From NCBI RefSeq assembly GCF_009647605.1, contig NZ_WJIF01000007.1, positions 113,150-177,149 on the forward strand: a stretch of 64,000 nucleotides of DNA, read 5' to 3'. Of this stretch, positions 49,288-59,600 are shown piece after piece. The translations under genes were made by a program, and so were the position numbers. How positions within the stretch are numbered: position 1 is the stretch's first letter; every line of letters starts with the position of its first letter. The notes below the pieces were generated by a model that did not search any database, had not been told where the DNA came from, and saw nothing but the letters and a program-made list of their open reading frames with translations. Origin of the DNA: Agromyces agglutinans (lineage in GTDB: Bacteria; Actinomycetota; Actinomycetes; Actinomycetales; Microbacteriaceae).

Positions 49288-50980
49288 TGCCCACGTAGAG
49301 CAGGCGCCGTTCCTCGTCGATCGCCGTGTCGTCCTTGGCGTACGCGATCGGCAGCAGCCCCTCCGAGACGCCGACGATGAACACCTCCTCCCACTCGAGG
49401 CCCTTGGCCGAGTGCAGCGTCGCGACGGTGACCGCCTCGACCGTGGGCTCGTGGTGGGTCTCGGCGCGCGTACGGAGCAGATCGGTGAACTCGCGGAACG
49501 TCGTGCCGGGCGGCACGTCGTCGACGAGCCGTGCGATGGCGTCGAGCGACTCCCAGCGGGCGCGCACGACGCCCTGGCCCTCGGGCGGCCGCACCGACCA
49601 GCCGAGTCCGCGCAGCACGTCGCTCACCGACGAGAACAGCGGGCCGTCGGCGGGCACGAGCGCCTGCGCGCGCAGGTGGTGCACCGCCTCCTTCACCTCG
49701 GGGCGGTCGAAGAAGCGCTGCGCGCCGCGCACGCGCACCGGCACCCCGGCCTCCTCGAGCGCGTGCTCGTAGACGCCGGACTGGCTGTTCACGCGGATGA
49801 GCACCGCGAGGTCGGAGGGCTTCGCACCGGCCCCGATGCGCTCGCGGATGCCCGCCGCGACACCGCGCGCCTCGGCGAACTCGTCGGCGTACTCGACGAT
49901 GCGGGGCGCGGCGGGCTCGGCGGCCGGCCGCGGCCGGTCGTCCGGGGCATCCGCTCGGAGGCGAAGCGCGCCCGCGCGCCCGCGCATCAACCGGTTCGCC
50001 GTCTCCACGATGGGACCGAGCGACCGGTAGTTGCGTTCGAGCCGCACGATCGTGGCATCCGGATACCGTCGCTCGAAGCCCAGCAGGTAGTCGCTCGACG
50101 CGCCCGCGAAGGAGTAGATGGTCTGGCTCGCGTCGCCGACGACGCAGACGTCGGCGCGATCGCCGAGCCACAGCTCGAGCAGTCGCTGCTGCGCGGGCGA
50201 GACGTCCTGGTACTCGTCGACGACGAAGTGGCGGTAGCCCTCGCGCACCTGCATCGCGACGGACGGCTCGGTCTCGATCATGCCCGCCGTGACGAGCAGC
50301 ACGTCCTCGAAGTCGAGCATGCGGCGCTCGTCCTTCAGCTCCTCGTAGGCGGCCATGATCGCGAGGTGCTGCTCGGGCGAGAGCTGCCCGGCGGGGCCGC
50401 GCGACGGCAGCCGCTGCTCGTACTCGGCGGGACCCAGGAGCTGCACCTTGCGCCACTCGATCTCGGCCGCGACGTCGCGGAGGGTCGCGGTGTCGACCTT
50501 CACCTTCGCGCGCTCGGCGGCCTGACCGAGCAGGCGACCCTTGAAGTCGAGCACGCGCGGGGCCGGACCGCCGACGACGAGCGGCCAGAAGTGGCCGAGC
50601 TGGGCGAGCGCGGCCGCGTGGAACGTGCGCGCCGGCACCTGTCCGGCACCGAGCGCATGCAGCCGCGCGCGCAGCTCGGCGGCCGCCCGCGCCGTGAAGG
50701 TGAGCGCCATCACGCGCTTCGGGTCGTACGTGCCCGACGCGACGCCGTACGCGATGCGGTGCGTGATCGCCCGCGTCTTGCCCGTGCCGGCACCGGCGAG
50801 CACGCAGACCGGCCCGATCAGCGCCTCGGCCACGATGCGCTGCTCGTCGTCGAGGCCCGCGAGCAGCGGGTCGACCGCGGGGCCGGTCGCGGCATCCGTG
50901 GCGGGGCCGGTCGCGGCATCCGTGGCGGGGCCGGTCGCGGCATTCGTCGCGGGGCCGGCCGTGGCATCCGTGGCGGGCAT
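49160..50980 (-). CDS. UvrD-family SF1 DNA helicase (UvrD2-like, no HRDC)
   Basis: 606-residue 3'-5' superfamily 1 helicase. Walker A GAGTGKT at 63-69, VDEYQDVSPAQQ (motif II), GDASQTIYSFAGA (III), RLERNYRS (IV), VTVATLHSAKGLEWEEVFI (V) and YVGITRARRRLELSWA (VI). Mycobacterial UvrD2 at this place continues with an HRDC domain and Cys cluster; here the protein stops about 20 residues after motif VI. The N-terminus is a PATDAATG repeat (24-bp DNA units). ATG 50980 has AGGGAG upstream; ATG 51010 is an alternative overlapping nudC. Confidence 0.92.
   Translation of the reverse strand: MPATDATAGPATNAATGPATDAATGPATDAATGPAVDPLLAGLDDEQRIVAEALIGPVCVLAGAGTGKTRAITHRIAYGVASGTYDPKRVMALTFTARAAAELRARLHALGAGQVPARTFHAAALAQLGHFWPLVVGGPAPRVLDFKGRLLGQAAERAKVKVDTATLRDVAAEIEWRKVQLLGPAEYEQRLPSRGPAGQLSPEQHLAIMAAYEELKDERRMLDFEDVLLVTAGMIETEPSVAMQVREGYRHFVVDEYQDVSPAQQRLLELWLGDRADVCVVGDASQTIYSFAGASSDYLLGFERRYPDATIVRLERNYRSLGPIVETANRLMRGRAGALRLRADAPDDRPRPAAEPAAPRIVEYADEFAEARGVAAGIRERIGAGAKPSDLAVLIRVNSQSGVYEHALEEAGVPVRVRGAQRFFDRPEVKEAVHHLRAQALVPADGPLFSSVSDVLRGLGWSVRPPEGQGVVRARWESLDAIARLVDDVPPGTTFREFTDLLRTRAETHHEPTVEAVTVATLHSAKGLEWEEVFIVGVSEGLLPIAYAKDDTAIDEERRLLYVGITRARRRLELSWARRAGGQRGDREPSRFLRELGTRTPGAART
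50882..50977. repeat. 24-bp tandem repeat, four units, in helicase gene
   Basis: Four 24-bp units encode PATDATAG, PATNAATG, PATDAATG and PATDAATG; the last two are identical at DNA level. Recent slippage-type expansion in the disordered N-terminus is likely. Confidence 0.9.
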
Positions 50981-50994
50981 GCGGGCCGGCTCCC

Positions 50995-51966
50995 TCACCG
51001 GGTCGTCCATGGCAGGTCGCTGTCGGGCACGGGGCCGCCGAACCACCCGTCGAGCAGCCAGCGTGCGATCGACGCCGAACCCGGCACGACCACGCCGTCG
51101 TCGGCGGCGGCGGCCAACTCCTCGCGGGTGAACCAGCGCAGTTCGAGGATCTCCTCGCCGTCGGCGCGTGCGGTCGCCGGGTCGACGCCGGCCGCGACGC
51201 GCGCCCGGAACCCGAGCATGATGCTCGCCGGGAAGGGCCACGGCTGGCTCGCCACGTATTCGACCCGGTCGACGGCCACGCCCGCCTCCTCGCCGATCTC
51301 GCGGACGACCGCGGCCTCGAGCGATTCGCCGGGCTCGACGAACCCGGCGAGCAGCGAGAAGCGCCGCTGCTCCCACATCGCGTTCGAGCCGAGCAGCACC
51401 CGATCGTCGTCGTCGGTGACGAGCACGATCACGGCCGGATCGGTGCGCGGGAAGTGCAGGCTCGCATCGGCTTCGCAGCGGCGGGCCCAGCCCGCCTGCA
51501 CCGGCTCGGTCGCCGCTCCGCAGCGCGGACACCGCGGGTGGCGTTCGTGCCACCCGGCGAGCGCGATCGCCTCGGTCGCGAGCGACGCGTGCGCGTCGTC
51601 GAGCACGGTCGCCAGCTGTCGGAGCCCCTGCCATCGTGCCGCCTCGGGCTCGAGCGCGAGCGCGGACTCGTCGTCGAGCACCCGCAGTTCGACGGGCGCG
51701 CCGCCCGGCTGCAGGCGACCGAGGTAGATCCGCAGCGGGGCGGGCGATCCGGCACGCTCCGGCGCGTCGGGCAGCTTCGACGGATGCCGCAGCTCGAGCT
51801 GCGGCGCCGAGCCCTCGACCTGCTGGGCGACGAGGAGCCGACCGGCGTGCACGGCGACGGCCAGCGCCGTCGGGTCGGCGTCGAGGCGTTCGGCCAGGTC
51901 GTCGAGCGCCCGCGCGTCGGCGTCGCGATCGATCAGGGTGCGAGCCAGCGGCGGCAGGGCATGCAC
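50995..51966 (-). CDS. nudC: NAD(H) pyrophosphatase / RNA decapping NudC
   Basis: 323-residue Nudix hydrolase of the NudC type splitting NADH to NMNH and AMP, and in E. coli removing NAD caps from RNA. Nudix box GFVEPGESLEAAVVREIGEEAG is complete (about 215-236) and SQPWPFPASIMLGF is the NudC-specific block. The zinc ribbon CPRCG...RRCEAD has only three of the four usual Cys; the fourth position appears to be Asp. Start is GTG 51966. It stops 14 bases before the helicase start. Same gene order as Rv3199c/Rv3198c. Confidence 0.92.
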   Translation of the reverse strand: MHALPPLARTLIDRDADARALDDLAERLDADPTALAVAVHAGRLLVAQQVEGSAPQLELRHPSKLPDAPERAGSPAPLRIYLGRLQPGGAPVELRVLDDESALALEPEAARWQGLRQLATVLDDAHASLATEAIALAGWHERHPRCPRCGAATEPVQAGWARRCEADASLHFPRTDPAVIVLVTDDDDRVLLGSNAMWEQRRFSLLAGFVEPGESLEAAVVREIGEEAGVAVDRVEYVASQPWPFPASIMLGFRARVAAGVDPATARADGEEILELRWFTREELAAAADDGVVVPGSASIARWLLDGWFGGPVPDSDLPWTTR

Positions 51967-52059
51967 GCGGTTTCCACCTCTCGACGCGGCTCGGACGGAG
52001 TCGGCGGGAAGGCGTGGCGGTCGCCGATCGGGCGAGGTTGCCTGCTTAAGCTGTGTGCC

Positions 52060-53289
52060 ATGGCCAGACCCCCTCTCACTCTAGCCGCGTTGGCCACGGC
52101 GGCGGTGCCCGGACTCGAGGTGCAGGCCGCGGCCGCGCACACGCGCCGGTCGCAGGGCGGGTTCGACGCCGTGCTGCTGCGCACGGGCGACGGGCGCCAC
52201 CTGGTGATCCGCGCACCGCGCTCGCAGGCCGCCGAGTCCGAGCAGTCCGCCGACCTCGTGGCCCTGCGATCGCTGACGACCGGTATCCGCTCGCGCCTGC
52301 CCTTCGCGGTGCCCGAGTTCGTCGGGCAGGCCCCGATCGACGGCACGCGCGCCGTCGTCACCGACCTCGTGCCGGGTGCCGCCCGGTCGGCCGACGAGCT
52401 GACCGCACAGGCCCCGCTCGCCGAGTCGGTCGGCCTCGCGGTCGCCGCGATCCACGGCCTTCCCAGCGCGTTCATCGGCGAGGCAGGGCTCACCCGCCGC
52501 ACCGCGGCCGACTGCCGCGATGAGGTCGTCGACCTCATCGGCCGCTCGGCCGACACCACCCACCTGCCCGCGGCCCTCGAACGCCGATGGGAGGAGGCGG
52601 CCGACGACGCCGCGCTCTGGCGCTTCGAGCCGACCGTCGTGAACGGCTCGCTCACGGCCGATTCGTTCCTCGTCGACGCCGACCACGTCTCGGGCGTCGT
52701 CGGCTGGTCGCAGCTCTCGGTCGGCGACCCGGCTCGCGACCTGCACTGGCTGCTCACCTCGCGCGGACAGGCCGCCGACCGCGCGCTCGAGGCGTACCTC
52801 GTGGCCCGGTCGGGCGCCGCCGACCAGCACCTCCCCCGGCGCGCCCTGCTGTACGCCGAGCTCGAGCTCGCCCGGTGGCTGCTGCACGGCGTCGCCGTGC
52901 GCGACGAGTCGATCATCGCCGACGCTGTGGGCATGCTCGACGGGCTCGTCTCGAGCGTGCACGACCGGTCGAGCGAGCCGCTCGCCGCCGAGACCGGGCC
53001 GATCCTGACCGTCGGCGACGTCGAGCGACTCCTCGACGAGACACCGCGCGACCACGTGCCGCGCGAGGCCGGCGGCGCGATGCTCACCGACGCCTACGAC
53101 TTCTCGGACCTCGAGCGCGTGCACGACGAACCGGTCGGCGACCTCACGGCGCCGATCCCGCTCGACCTCAGCGACTGGGGCGACGCGGCACCGGCCGAGC
53201 CTGCGGCGTCGCCGCCACCCGCATCGGGCGACGCGGCGGCCCGCGCGCACGCTCCACGGCACGACGCACCGCCCCGCGATCAGGACTGA
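52060..53289 (+). CDS. Aminoglycoside-phosphotransferase-like protein, probable pseudokinase
   Basis: 409-residue protein of the APH/choline kinase fold. The fold is recognisable: HLVIRAPR, VGLAVAAIHGLP, VVNGSLTADSFLVDADHVSGVVGWSQLSVGDPARDLHWLL. Active-site motifs are lost: the catalytic HGDxxxxN reads NGSLTADS (Asp to Ser197, His to Asn195), the metal-binding IDW reads VGW (Asp to Gly), and the ATP Lys is Arg. The last 100 residues are a disordered acidic/Pro-rich tail. A TAAGCT box ends 7 bases before the ATG. It overlaps adnB tail to tail by 10 bases. Probably a binding or scaffold protein rather than a drug-resistance enzyme. Confidence 0.75.
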   Translation: MARPPLTLAALATAAVPGLEVQAAAAHTRRSQGGFDAVLLRTGDGRHLVIRAPRSQAAESEQSADLVALRSLTTGIRSRLPFAVPEFVGQAPIDGTRAVVTDLVPGAARSADELTAQAPLAESVGLAVAAIHGLPSAFIGEAGLTRRTAADCRDEVVDLIGRSADTTHLPAALERRWEEAADDAALWRFEPTVVNGSLTADSFLVDADHVSGVVGWSQLSVGDPARDLHWLLTSRGQAADRALEAYLVARSGAADQHLPRRALLYAELELARWLLHGVAVRDESIIADAVGMLDGLVSSVHDRSSEPLAAETGPILTVGDVERLLDETPRDHVPREAGGAMLTDAYDFSDLERVHDEPVGDLTAPIPLDLSDWGDAAPAEPAASPPPASGDAAARAHAPRHDAPPRDQD

Positions 53290-56200
53290 GCGCCGACCTC
53301 CGCGCGTTCGACCCCACCCGCCCCGGCGCCACCGTGGCCGTCGGTGCCAGCCCCGTCGGTGCCATCGGTGATCTCGCCGCGGCCCAGGGCCTCGCTCCAG
53401 GCGAGCCGCAGGTCGCGCTCGTCGGAGAGCTCGCCGGGCCGGATGACCCGGTCGTCCTCCACGAAGTAGAAGCACGCGTCGATCTCGTCGACGGGCACGC
53501 CCGACCAGGTGGAGTACGCCAGCCGGTACAGCGCGAGCTGCGTCTGCTTGAGCGCGAGGTCGCGTTCGTCGCGCGGCGCCTTGCCCGTCTTCCAGTCGAC
53601 CACCTGGAAGCGGATGCCCCGCCGCCCGAGCTCCGAGTCGGGATCGATCTCGTACACGGCGTCGAGCTTGCAGACGAAGACATGCTCGCCCATCGGCAGG
53701 TGCAGTTCGAGCTCGACGGCCGCCGGACGCAGCGCTCCCCATTCGGATGCCTCGAACGTCGCCTGCAGTTCGCGCAGCCGTTCGGGCGCCGGGTCGACCA
53801 GCCGCTCGTCAGCGGGCTCGGCCACCCACGCGAGCTCGTCGGGGCCGACGCCGTCGAGCGCGTCGATGGCCTCGGCGTCGCCCTCGCCGGTCGCGCGGTG
53901 CTCGACCCAGCGGTGGAACAGCGTGCCGATGCGCGTCGCCCGGAACGGGCGCTGCGGCATCGGGCGGCGCAGCTGTTCGGCCACGGCCGCGGGGTCGTCG
54001 ACGTAGTCCTTGAACCTCGAGGCGGGCACGCGCACCGGGATGGGCGGAGCCTCGGGCGGCGACTGACGCCGGCGCCGCTCCTCGAGCAGGAGGTCGAGCT
54101 CTGAGCGCAGCGCCGGCCCGATGCCGGCGCCGGTCGGCCGCTCGGCCGCCTCGCGCACGGCACGCGCCGCGGCCTCGACCGCCGGCCGGCGCGCGCCGAG
54201 CGGATCGAGCGGCCACCGGATGGTCGAGGTCCGCTCGGCGAGCGGGTTCTCGTCGTGCATCGAGGCCACGGGCAGGGCGTCGCCAGGCAGCAGGCCGGCC
54301 TGCACGAGCTCGAAGAGGTACGGGCTCGGCCGGCGCGGCGTCTTCTGCGAGGCCCACCAGGACCCGGTCAGGAGCAGCTCGTCGCGGGTCCTGGTGACGG
54401 CCACGTAGACGAGTCGCCGTTCCTCCTCGAGGTCGCGGGCCGCGTTCTCGGCACGGAACGCCGTCACCGCCTCGTCGAACTCGGCCTGGCTCTGCGACCC
54501 CCGCCACACGAGCTCGGGCAGCTCGTCGCGATCGCCCTTGAAGTCGTTGGGCAGTTCGCCCACCGCGAGCCATCCGGCGGTCGTCCGCGGCTTCGCCGGG
54601 AGCTCGTCGTCGACCATCCGCGGAATCGCGACCACGTCCCACTCGAGGCCCTTCGACCCGTGGATCGTGAGCACCTGCACGGCGCCGGGCTCGGGTTCAT
54701 CTTGCCGGGGCGCCAGCCGGTCGCGCTGCTCGGCCTCGGTGAGCCAGCCGAGGAAGGCGCCGAGCGTGGGCTGCTCGGACACCTCGACGAACCCCGTCAG
54801 CAGGTCGTCGAAGGCCTCGAGGCTCGGGCGCCCGAGCGGCTGGTCGGCATTGGCGTGCACCTCGATGTCGAGCAGCAGTTCCTGTTGCACGAGTGCGACG
54901 AAGTCGACGAGGCCGAGTCCGGCGCGCCGGCGCAGCGACTGCAGCTGCGCGCCGGCGCGACGCATCCGGGCGAGACCGGCCGCGCTGAACGCGGCGAGCG
55001 CGCGGTGGTCGTCGGGCGTGGCGGTGAGGAAATCGAGCGCGTCGATGATCGACGGCGACTCCTCGGGAGCGATCGAGTCGCGGATGCCCTGCCGCACGTC
55101 GGGCTCGAGGCGCCGGCTCGCCGCGTCGCGGTCGGCGAGCCAGCGCGCCAGCGTGCGCAGCGCCGCGAGGTCGGCCGTGCCGATGCGCCAGCGCGCGCCC
55201 GCGAGCACGCGGATGAGCTCGGCGCCGGCCGTCGGGTCGTGCAGCACGCGCAGCGCGCACACGAGGTCGGCGATCACGGGCTGGTCGAGGAGCCCCGCGA
55301 TGCCGAGCACGTGCACCGGGACGCCGCGCTCGCGCAGGGCCTGCACGAACACGCCGACGTTCGAGAAGGTCCGGCAGAGCAGCGCGCCGGACGGCGGCCC
55401 CTCGCCGCCCGACGGCGGTGCCTCGCCGGCGGCCGCTCGCGCCTCGCCGCGGCGTCCGTCGCCGCGGGGCAGCACGCGGTCGGCGAACCAGTCGGCGACG
55501 CGGGCCGCCTCCTCGTCGATCGTCTCGTGCCACGAGACCTCGATCGCGCCGTCGCCCGCGAACGGCGAGGGGCGCAGCGCCGCCTTGGCGACGCCCGAGT
55601 CGAGGGGCGCGATGAGCGCGTTCGCGGCGTCGAGCACGCGCCGCGGGTTGCGCCAGCTCGTGGACAGGTCGAAGACCGAGGCATCCGCGCCCTCGTCGAA
55701 GTCGGCGCCGAATCGCGCGAGGTTCGCCGCGCTGGCACCGCGCCAGCCGTAGATCGACTGGTCGGGATCGCCCACGGCCATCACCGGCGTGCCCGCGAAG
55801 AGGGTCGCCAGCAGTCTGGTCTGCACCACGGACGTGTCCTGGTACTCGTCGAGCAGCACCGACCGGTAGCGGTCGCGATACCCGGCGACGACCTCGGGGT
55901 GGCGACGGCAGATCGCGAGGGCGAGGGCGACCTGGTCGGAGAACTCGACGTACCCGCGCTCGCGCTTGGCGGCCGCGAAGGCGTCGGCGAGCTCGAGCAG
56001 CGGCGGGAGGGCGCCGACCACGCCGAGCGCCTTCGTGAACGACTCGAACGGCGTGCGCTTGCGCGGCGCCCCGAGCGGCAGGTCGCCCATCGCCAGGAAG
56101 TCGCGGGTCCACGCGACGACGTCGCGCGAGTCGGCGACGTTCTCGGCGAGCGCCCGGCTGAGGCTCAGCACGGCCGCCGTGACGCGGTCGAGCGAGAGAT

Positions 56201-56696
56201 CGAGCTCGACCAGGCGCGGATCGGCCGACTGCGCGGCGACCTGGCGGGCGAGCTGCCACGCGGATGCCTCGCCGAGCACGGCCGCGTCGGGCTCGCGGCC
56301 GATGAGCAGCGCGTGCTCGCGGTAGATCGCGCTCGCGAACGAGTGGTACGTGCCGACCGACGCGGCCTCGAGCGGGTCGAGGTCGAGCTCGGCGATGCCG
56401 CCGGCGACGAGCTGCGCCACGCGCTCGCGGATGCGGGCGGCGAGCTCGGCCGCGGCCTTGCGGGTGAACGTGAGGCCGAGCACCTCGGGAACGTCGACGT
56501 GACCGTTGGCGAGGAGCCACACGACGCGGTTCGCCATGGTCTCGGTCTTGCCGCTGCCCGCGCCCGCGACGACGAGGTGCCTGCCCCGCGGGTCGGCCTC
56601 GATGACCGCGCGCTGCTCGGGCGTCGGTGCGTGCAGGCCGAGCCGCGAGGCGATCTCGGCCGCGGCGATGCCGCGCACCTGCGCCGCGCCGCTCAC
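53280..56696 (-). CDS. adnB: AdnB-type helicase-nuclease
   Basis: 1138-residue SF1 helicase with C-terminal RecB-type nuclease, the AdnB motor of the actinobacterial AdnAB double-strand-break resection complex. Seen: Walker A GAGSGKT (45-51), LLDEYQDTSVVQ, GDPDQSIYGWRGA, TIHGSKGLEWDVV, YVAVTRTRDELLL, and nuclease motif CKLDAVYEI...FQVVDWKTG with Asp1034 and Lys1036. A GEAPPSGGEGPPSG insert near 430 is a flexible loop. GTG start overlaps the adnA stop (GTGA). It works with AdnA to unwind and trim broken ends for recombination. Confidence 0.93.
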   Translation of the reverse strand: MSGAAQVRGIAAAEIASRLGLHAPTPEQRAVIEADPRGRHLVVAGAGSGKTETMANRVVWLLANGHVDVPEVLGLTFTRKAAAELAARIRERVAQLVAGGIAELDLDPLEAASVGTYHSFASAIYREHALLIGREPDAAVLGEASAWQLARQVAAQSADPRLVELDLSLDRVTAAVLSLSRALAENVADSRDVVAWTRDFLAMGDLPLGAPRKRTPFESFTKALGVVGALPPLLELADAFAAAKRERGYVEFSDQVALALAICRRHPEVVAGYRDRYRSVLLDEYQDTSVVQTRLLATLFAGTPVMAVGDPDQSIYGWRGASAANLARFGADFDEGADASVFDLSTSWRNPRRVLDAANALIAPLDSGVAKAALRPSPFAGDGAIEVSWHETIDEEAARVADWFADRVLPRGDGRRGEARAAAGEAPPSGGEGPPSGALLCRTFSNVGVFVQALRERGVPVHVLGIAGLLDQPVIADLVCALRVLHDPTAGAELIRVLAGARWRIGTADLAALRTLARWLADRDAASRRLEPDVRQGIRDSIAPEESPSIIDALDFLTATPDDHRALAAFSAAGLARMRRAGAQLQSLRRRAGLGLVDFVALVQQELLLDIEVHANADQPLGRPSLEAFDDLLTGFVEVSEQPTLGAFLGWLTEAEQRDRLAPRQDEPEPGAVQVLTIHGSKGLEWDVVAIPRMVDDELPAKPRTTAGWLAVGELPNDFKGDRDELPELVWRGSQSQAEFDEAVTAFRAENAARDLEEERRLVYVAVTRTRDELLLTGSWWASQKTPRRPSPYLFELVQAGLLPGDALPVASMHDENPLAERTSTIRWPLDPLGARRPAVEAAARAVREAAERPTGAGIGPALRSELDLLLEERRRRQSPPEAPPIPVRVPASRFKDYVDDPAAVAEQLRRPMPQRPFRATRIGTLFHRWVEHRATGEGDAEAIDALDGVGPDELAWVAEPADERLVDPAPERLRELQATFEASEWGALRPAAVELELHLPMGEHVFVCKLDAVYEIDPDSELGRRGIRFQVVDWKTGKAPRDERDLALKQTQLALYRLAYSTWSGVPVDEIDACFYFVEDDRVIRPGELSDERDLRLAWSEALGRGEITDGTDGAGTDGHGGAGAGGVERAEVGAQS

Positions 56697-59600
56697 GCGG
56701 ACACCGCCGGCACGACCTGCACGCGGTACTGCCAGCCCGCGAACCGCGACCGGAACGGCAGCTCGGCCGCGGTCTCGAAGGTGGCGCCCGCCATGTTGCG
56801 CGCGACACCGTCGAGCCGTTCGAGGAAGGCGGCCTCGGCCTCGTCGTCGAAGGGCTGCTGGGCGCGTTCGGAGTACGCCGTCGCGCTCATGGGCTTGGCG
56901 ACGTAGACGAGCTTCGCGCCGCCCAGCCGGCCCGCGTTCGGCACCGCTCCCCCGCGGGCCGCGAGCTGGTACGCGGCGAGCTGCGGATGCCTCGCGGTCT
57001 CGGGCCCCGTCGGCAGGTGCGACCCCGTCTTCAGGTCGACGATGACCGTGGTGCCGTCGGGCGACGCCTCGACGCGGTCGATGGTGCCGGTGAGCCGGGC
57101 CCGGCCCGCGATCAGCGTGAACCGCCCCTCGGCGCCGAGCAGTACCTTTCCGTCGTCGTCGAACGTCGCGAGGTACTCGGCGGCGCCCTCGGTCATGCGC
57201 CGGGCGCCGCGCCGTTCGCGTTCGGCGGCCCATCCGGCCTCGACGTGCAGGGTCGCCAGGCGCGCCTCGACGTCTGCCCAGAGCGCCTCGACGCTGACCT
57301 CGCCGTCGGTGCGTGCGCCCGCCGCCTCGACCACCGCGTGCACGATGGTGCCGATCGAGGCCGCGAGGCCCGACGGCGGCGACGCGACGTGGTCGACGAA
57401 CCAGCCGAGGCCCGACTCCTCGGCCCGGTCGATCTGCGAGGGCGACACGTCGACGAGCGCCTCGGGGTCGCCGTCGAGGTCGACCAGCGGCGCCTCGGTC
57501 GACGGCTCGCGCAGGCCGTACCACTCGTCGGGATGCGCGCCGGGGATGCCGGCCTCGGCGAGCATCGCGAGCGCCGGCGCCGCCTCGCCGGCCGGTGCCG
57601 CGGCGACCTCGCGGCGCAGCGCCCCGACGAGCCCGCGCAGGTGCAGGGGCCGGCGGCGCGACGGCCGCACGCGCTCGGGGGCGTACCCCATGAGCACCGA
57701 CGGCTGCTCGTCGTCGTTCGCGGTGCACGACAGCACGAGCTGCCGGCACGCGCGCGAGATCGCGAGGGCGAACAGTCGCAGCTCGTCGCTGCGCACCGAG
57801 ACGCGGGCCTCGGCGACCGTCTCGGGAACCGGCATCGGCTCGCCCGAACGCGCGGCCGCCACCGCGCGCGGCAGGAGCGCGGCGTGCAGCAGGGTGCCGC
57901 GCGGCCGCAGGTTGGGCCATACGCCCTCCTGGAGGCCGGCGACCACGACGACGTCGAAGGCCCGCCCGACGAGCGCCGACGGCGTGCCGACGAACACCGT
58001 CTCGGCGCTGCGCTGCGGCGCGAGCGAGTCCTCGGGCAGTTCGCTCGCGAGCACCTCGTCGATGAATCGTCCGGGTGGTGCGCCGGGCGAGCGCTCGACG
58101 AAGCGCTGCGCGGCGGAGAACAGCGCGACCGCGGCATCGAGAGAGCGGTTCGCCTCCTCGGCGAGCACGCCCGTGCCGGAGGCCTGACCGCCCCACTCGG
58201 TCGCGAGCCCGCTGCCGTCCCACAGCGCCCAGAGCACCTCCTCGATCGTGCCGCCGCGCACGGCCGTGCCACGGGCCGCGGCGAGCAGCTTCGCGAGCCG
58301 TCCGGCCCGGCGCGCGGGCGCCGCGTCGATGGTCTCGAACCCGCCGGGCGCGCCGAGGGCGTCGACGAGCAACTCCTCGGCCGTGCGATCGCCGCCCGCG
58401 GCGAGCTCCTCGTGGCGCAGCGCGAGCCGCAGCCGCCGCAGCCCGACGGCGTCGAGGCGGCCCAGAGGGCCCGTCAGCAGGTCGACCGCGAGCTCACCGG
58501 AGAGCTCGTCGCGCTGCAGCGCGACCGACGCCGCCGCGAGCAGCGCCGCGGCGACGGGGGCATCCTTCAACGGCATGCGCGCCACGGCGCCCGCGGTCGG
58601 TACATCGGCGAGCGCGAGTCCGCGCTCGAACGCGGGCACGTCGCCGCCGGAGCGCAGGACGACCGCCATCGCCGACCAGGGGATGCCGTCGAGCAGGTGC
58701 CGTTCGCGCAGCAGCGCGGCGATCGACTGGCACTCGGCCGCGTGGGACGGCGCCTCGATGCCGAGCACGGGCCCGAGCGGATCGGCATCTCGCGCGACCG
58801 GCTCGGCCGGCACGGCGCGATGCGTGCCGCCGAGCGCCGCTCCGATGCGGCCGGTCACCTCGGCGACGAGCCGGTGCAGCGCAGGCCGGCCGCGACGGCG
58901 ACCCGTGAGCTCGATGCGCTCCACGGGCACGCCGCCGAGCACGCCAGCCAGCGAGCCGAGCAGTTCGGGGCGGCCGCCGCGGAACCCGTTGCCGGCGACG
59001 TCGGGGTCGCCGAGCGCGATGACGGCGACGCCGCGGGCGGCGAAGCCGGCCAGCAGCGCGGCCCCCGCCTGCGTCGCCTCTTGCGCGTCGTCGACCACGA
59101 CCAGGCGCAGCCGCGAGAGCGTGCCGAGGGCGCGTTCGGCATCGGCGTCGCCCGACATCGAGCGCGCGAGCACGGCCGCGGCGTACGCGCCGAGTTCGGC
59201 CGAGTCGTACTGGGCGCCGCGCACGAGCTCCTTCACGTCGGCGTACTCGTCGAGGAACTCGCCGGCCGCGACCCACTCGGGGCGCCCGGCGGCCTCGCCG
59301 AGCCGGCGCAGCGTCGTGCCGTCGGCGCCGTGCTCGACCGCGCGCATCACGAGCTCGCGCAGCTCGGCGCGGAACCCGCGCAGCCGGCGCACTTCGTCGG
59401 TCAGCGGGTCGGGCCACGCCGGCCCCCCGCCGTCGCGCGCCTCCGCGTCGAGCAGTTCGGCGATCAACTGATCGTGCTCGGCGCCCGTGAGGAGCGTCAC
59501 GGGCTCGCCCGCGTCGGCGCGCACGAGCTGGAAGGCGATCGAGTTCGCCGTGCGCGCCATCGGCCCGCGGGAGGTGACGCCCAGCCGCACCGCGATGCGG

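Noticed and set aside
50882-50977. Repeat array considered as CRISPR-like
   Set aside because: Units are directly adjacent with no spacers and remain in frame in a helicase gene, so it is a coding tandem repeat.
52060-53289. Antibiotic-resistance phosphotransferase
   Set aside because: The APH fold is present but the catalytic HGD and metal-binding IDW motifs are lost, so drug phosphorylation is not supported.
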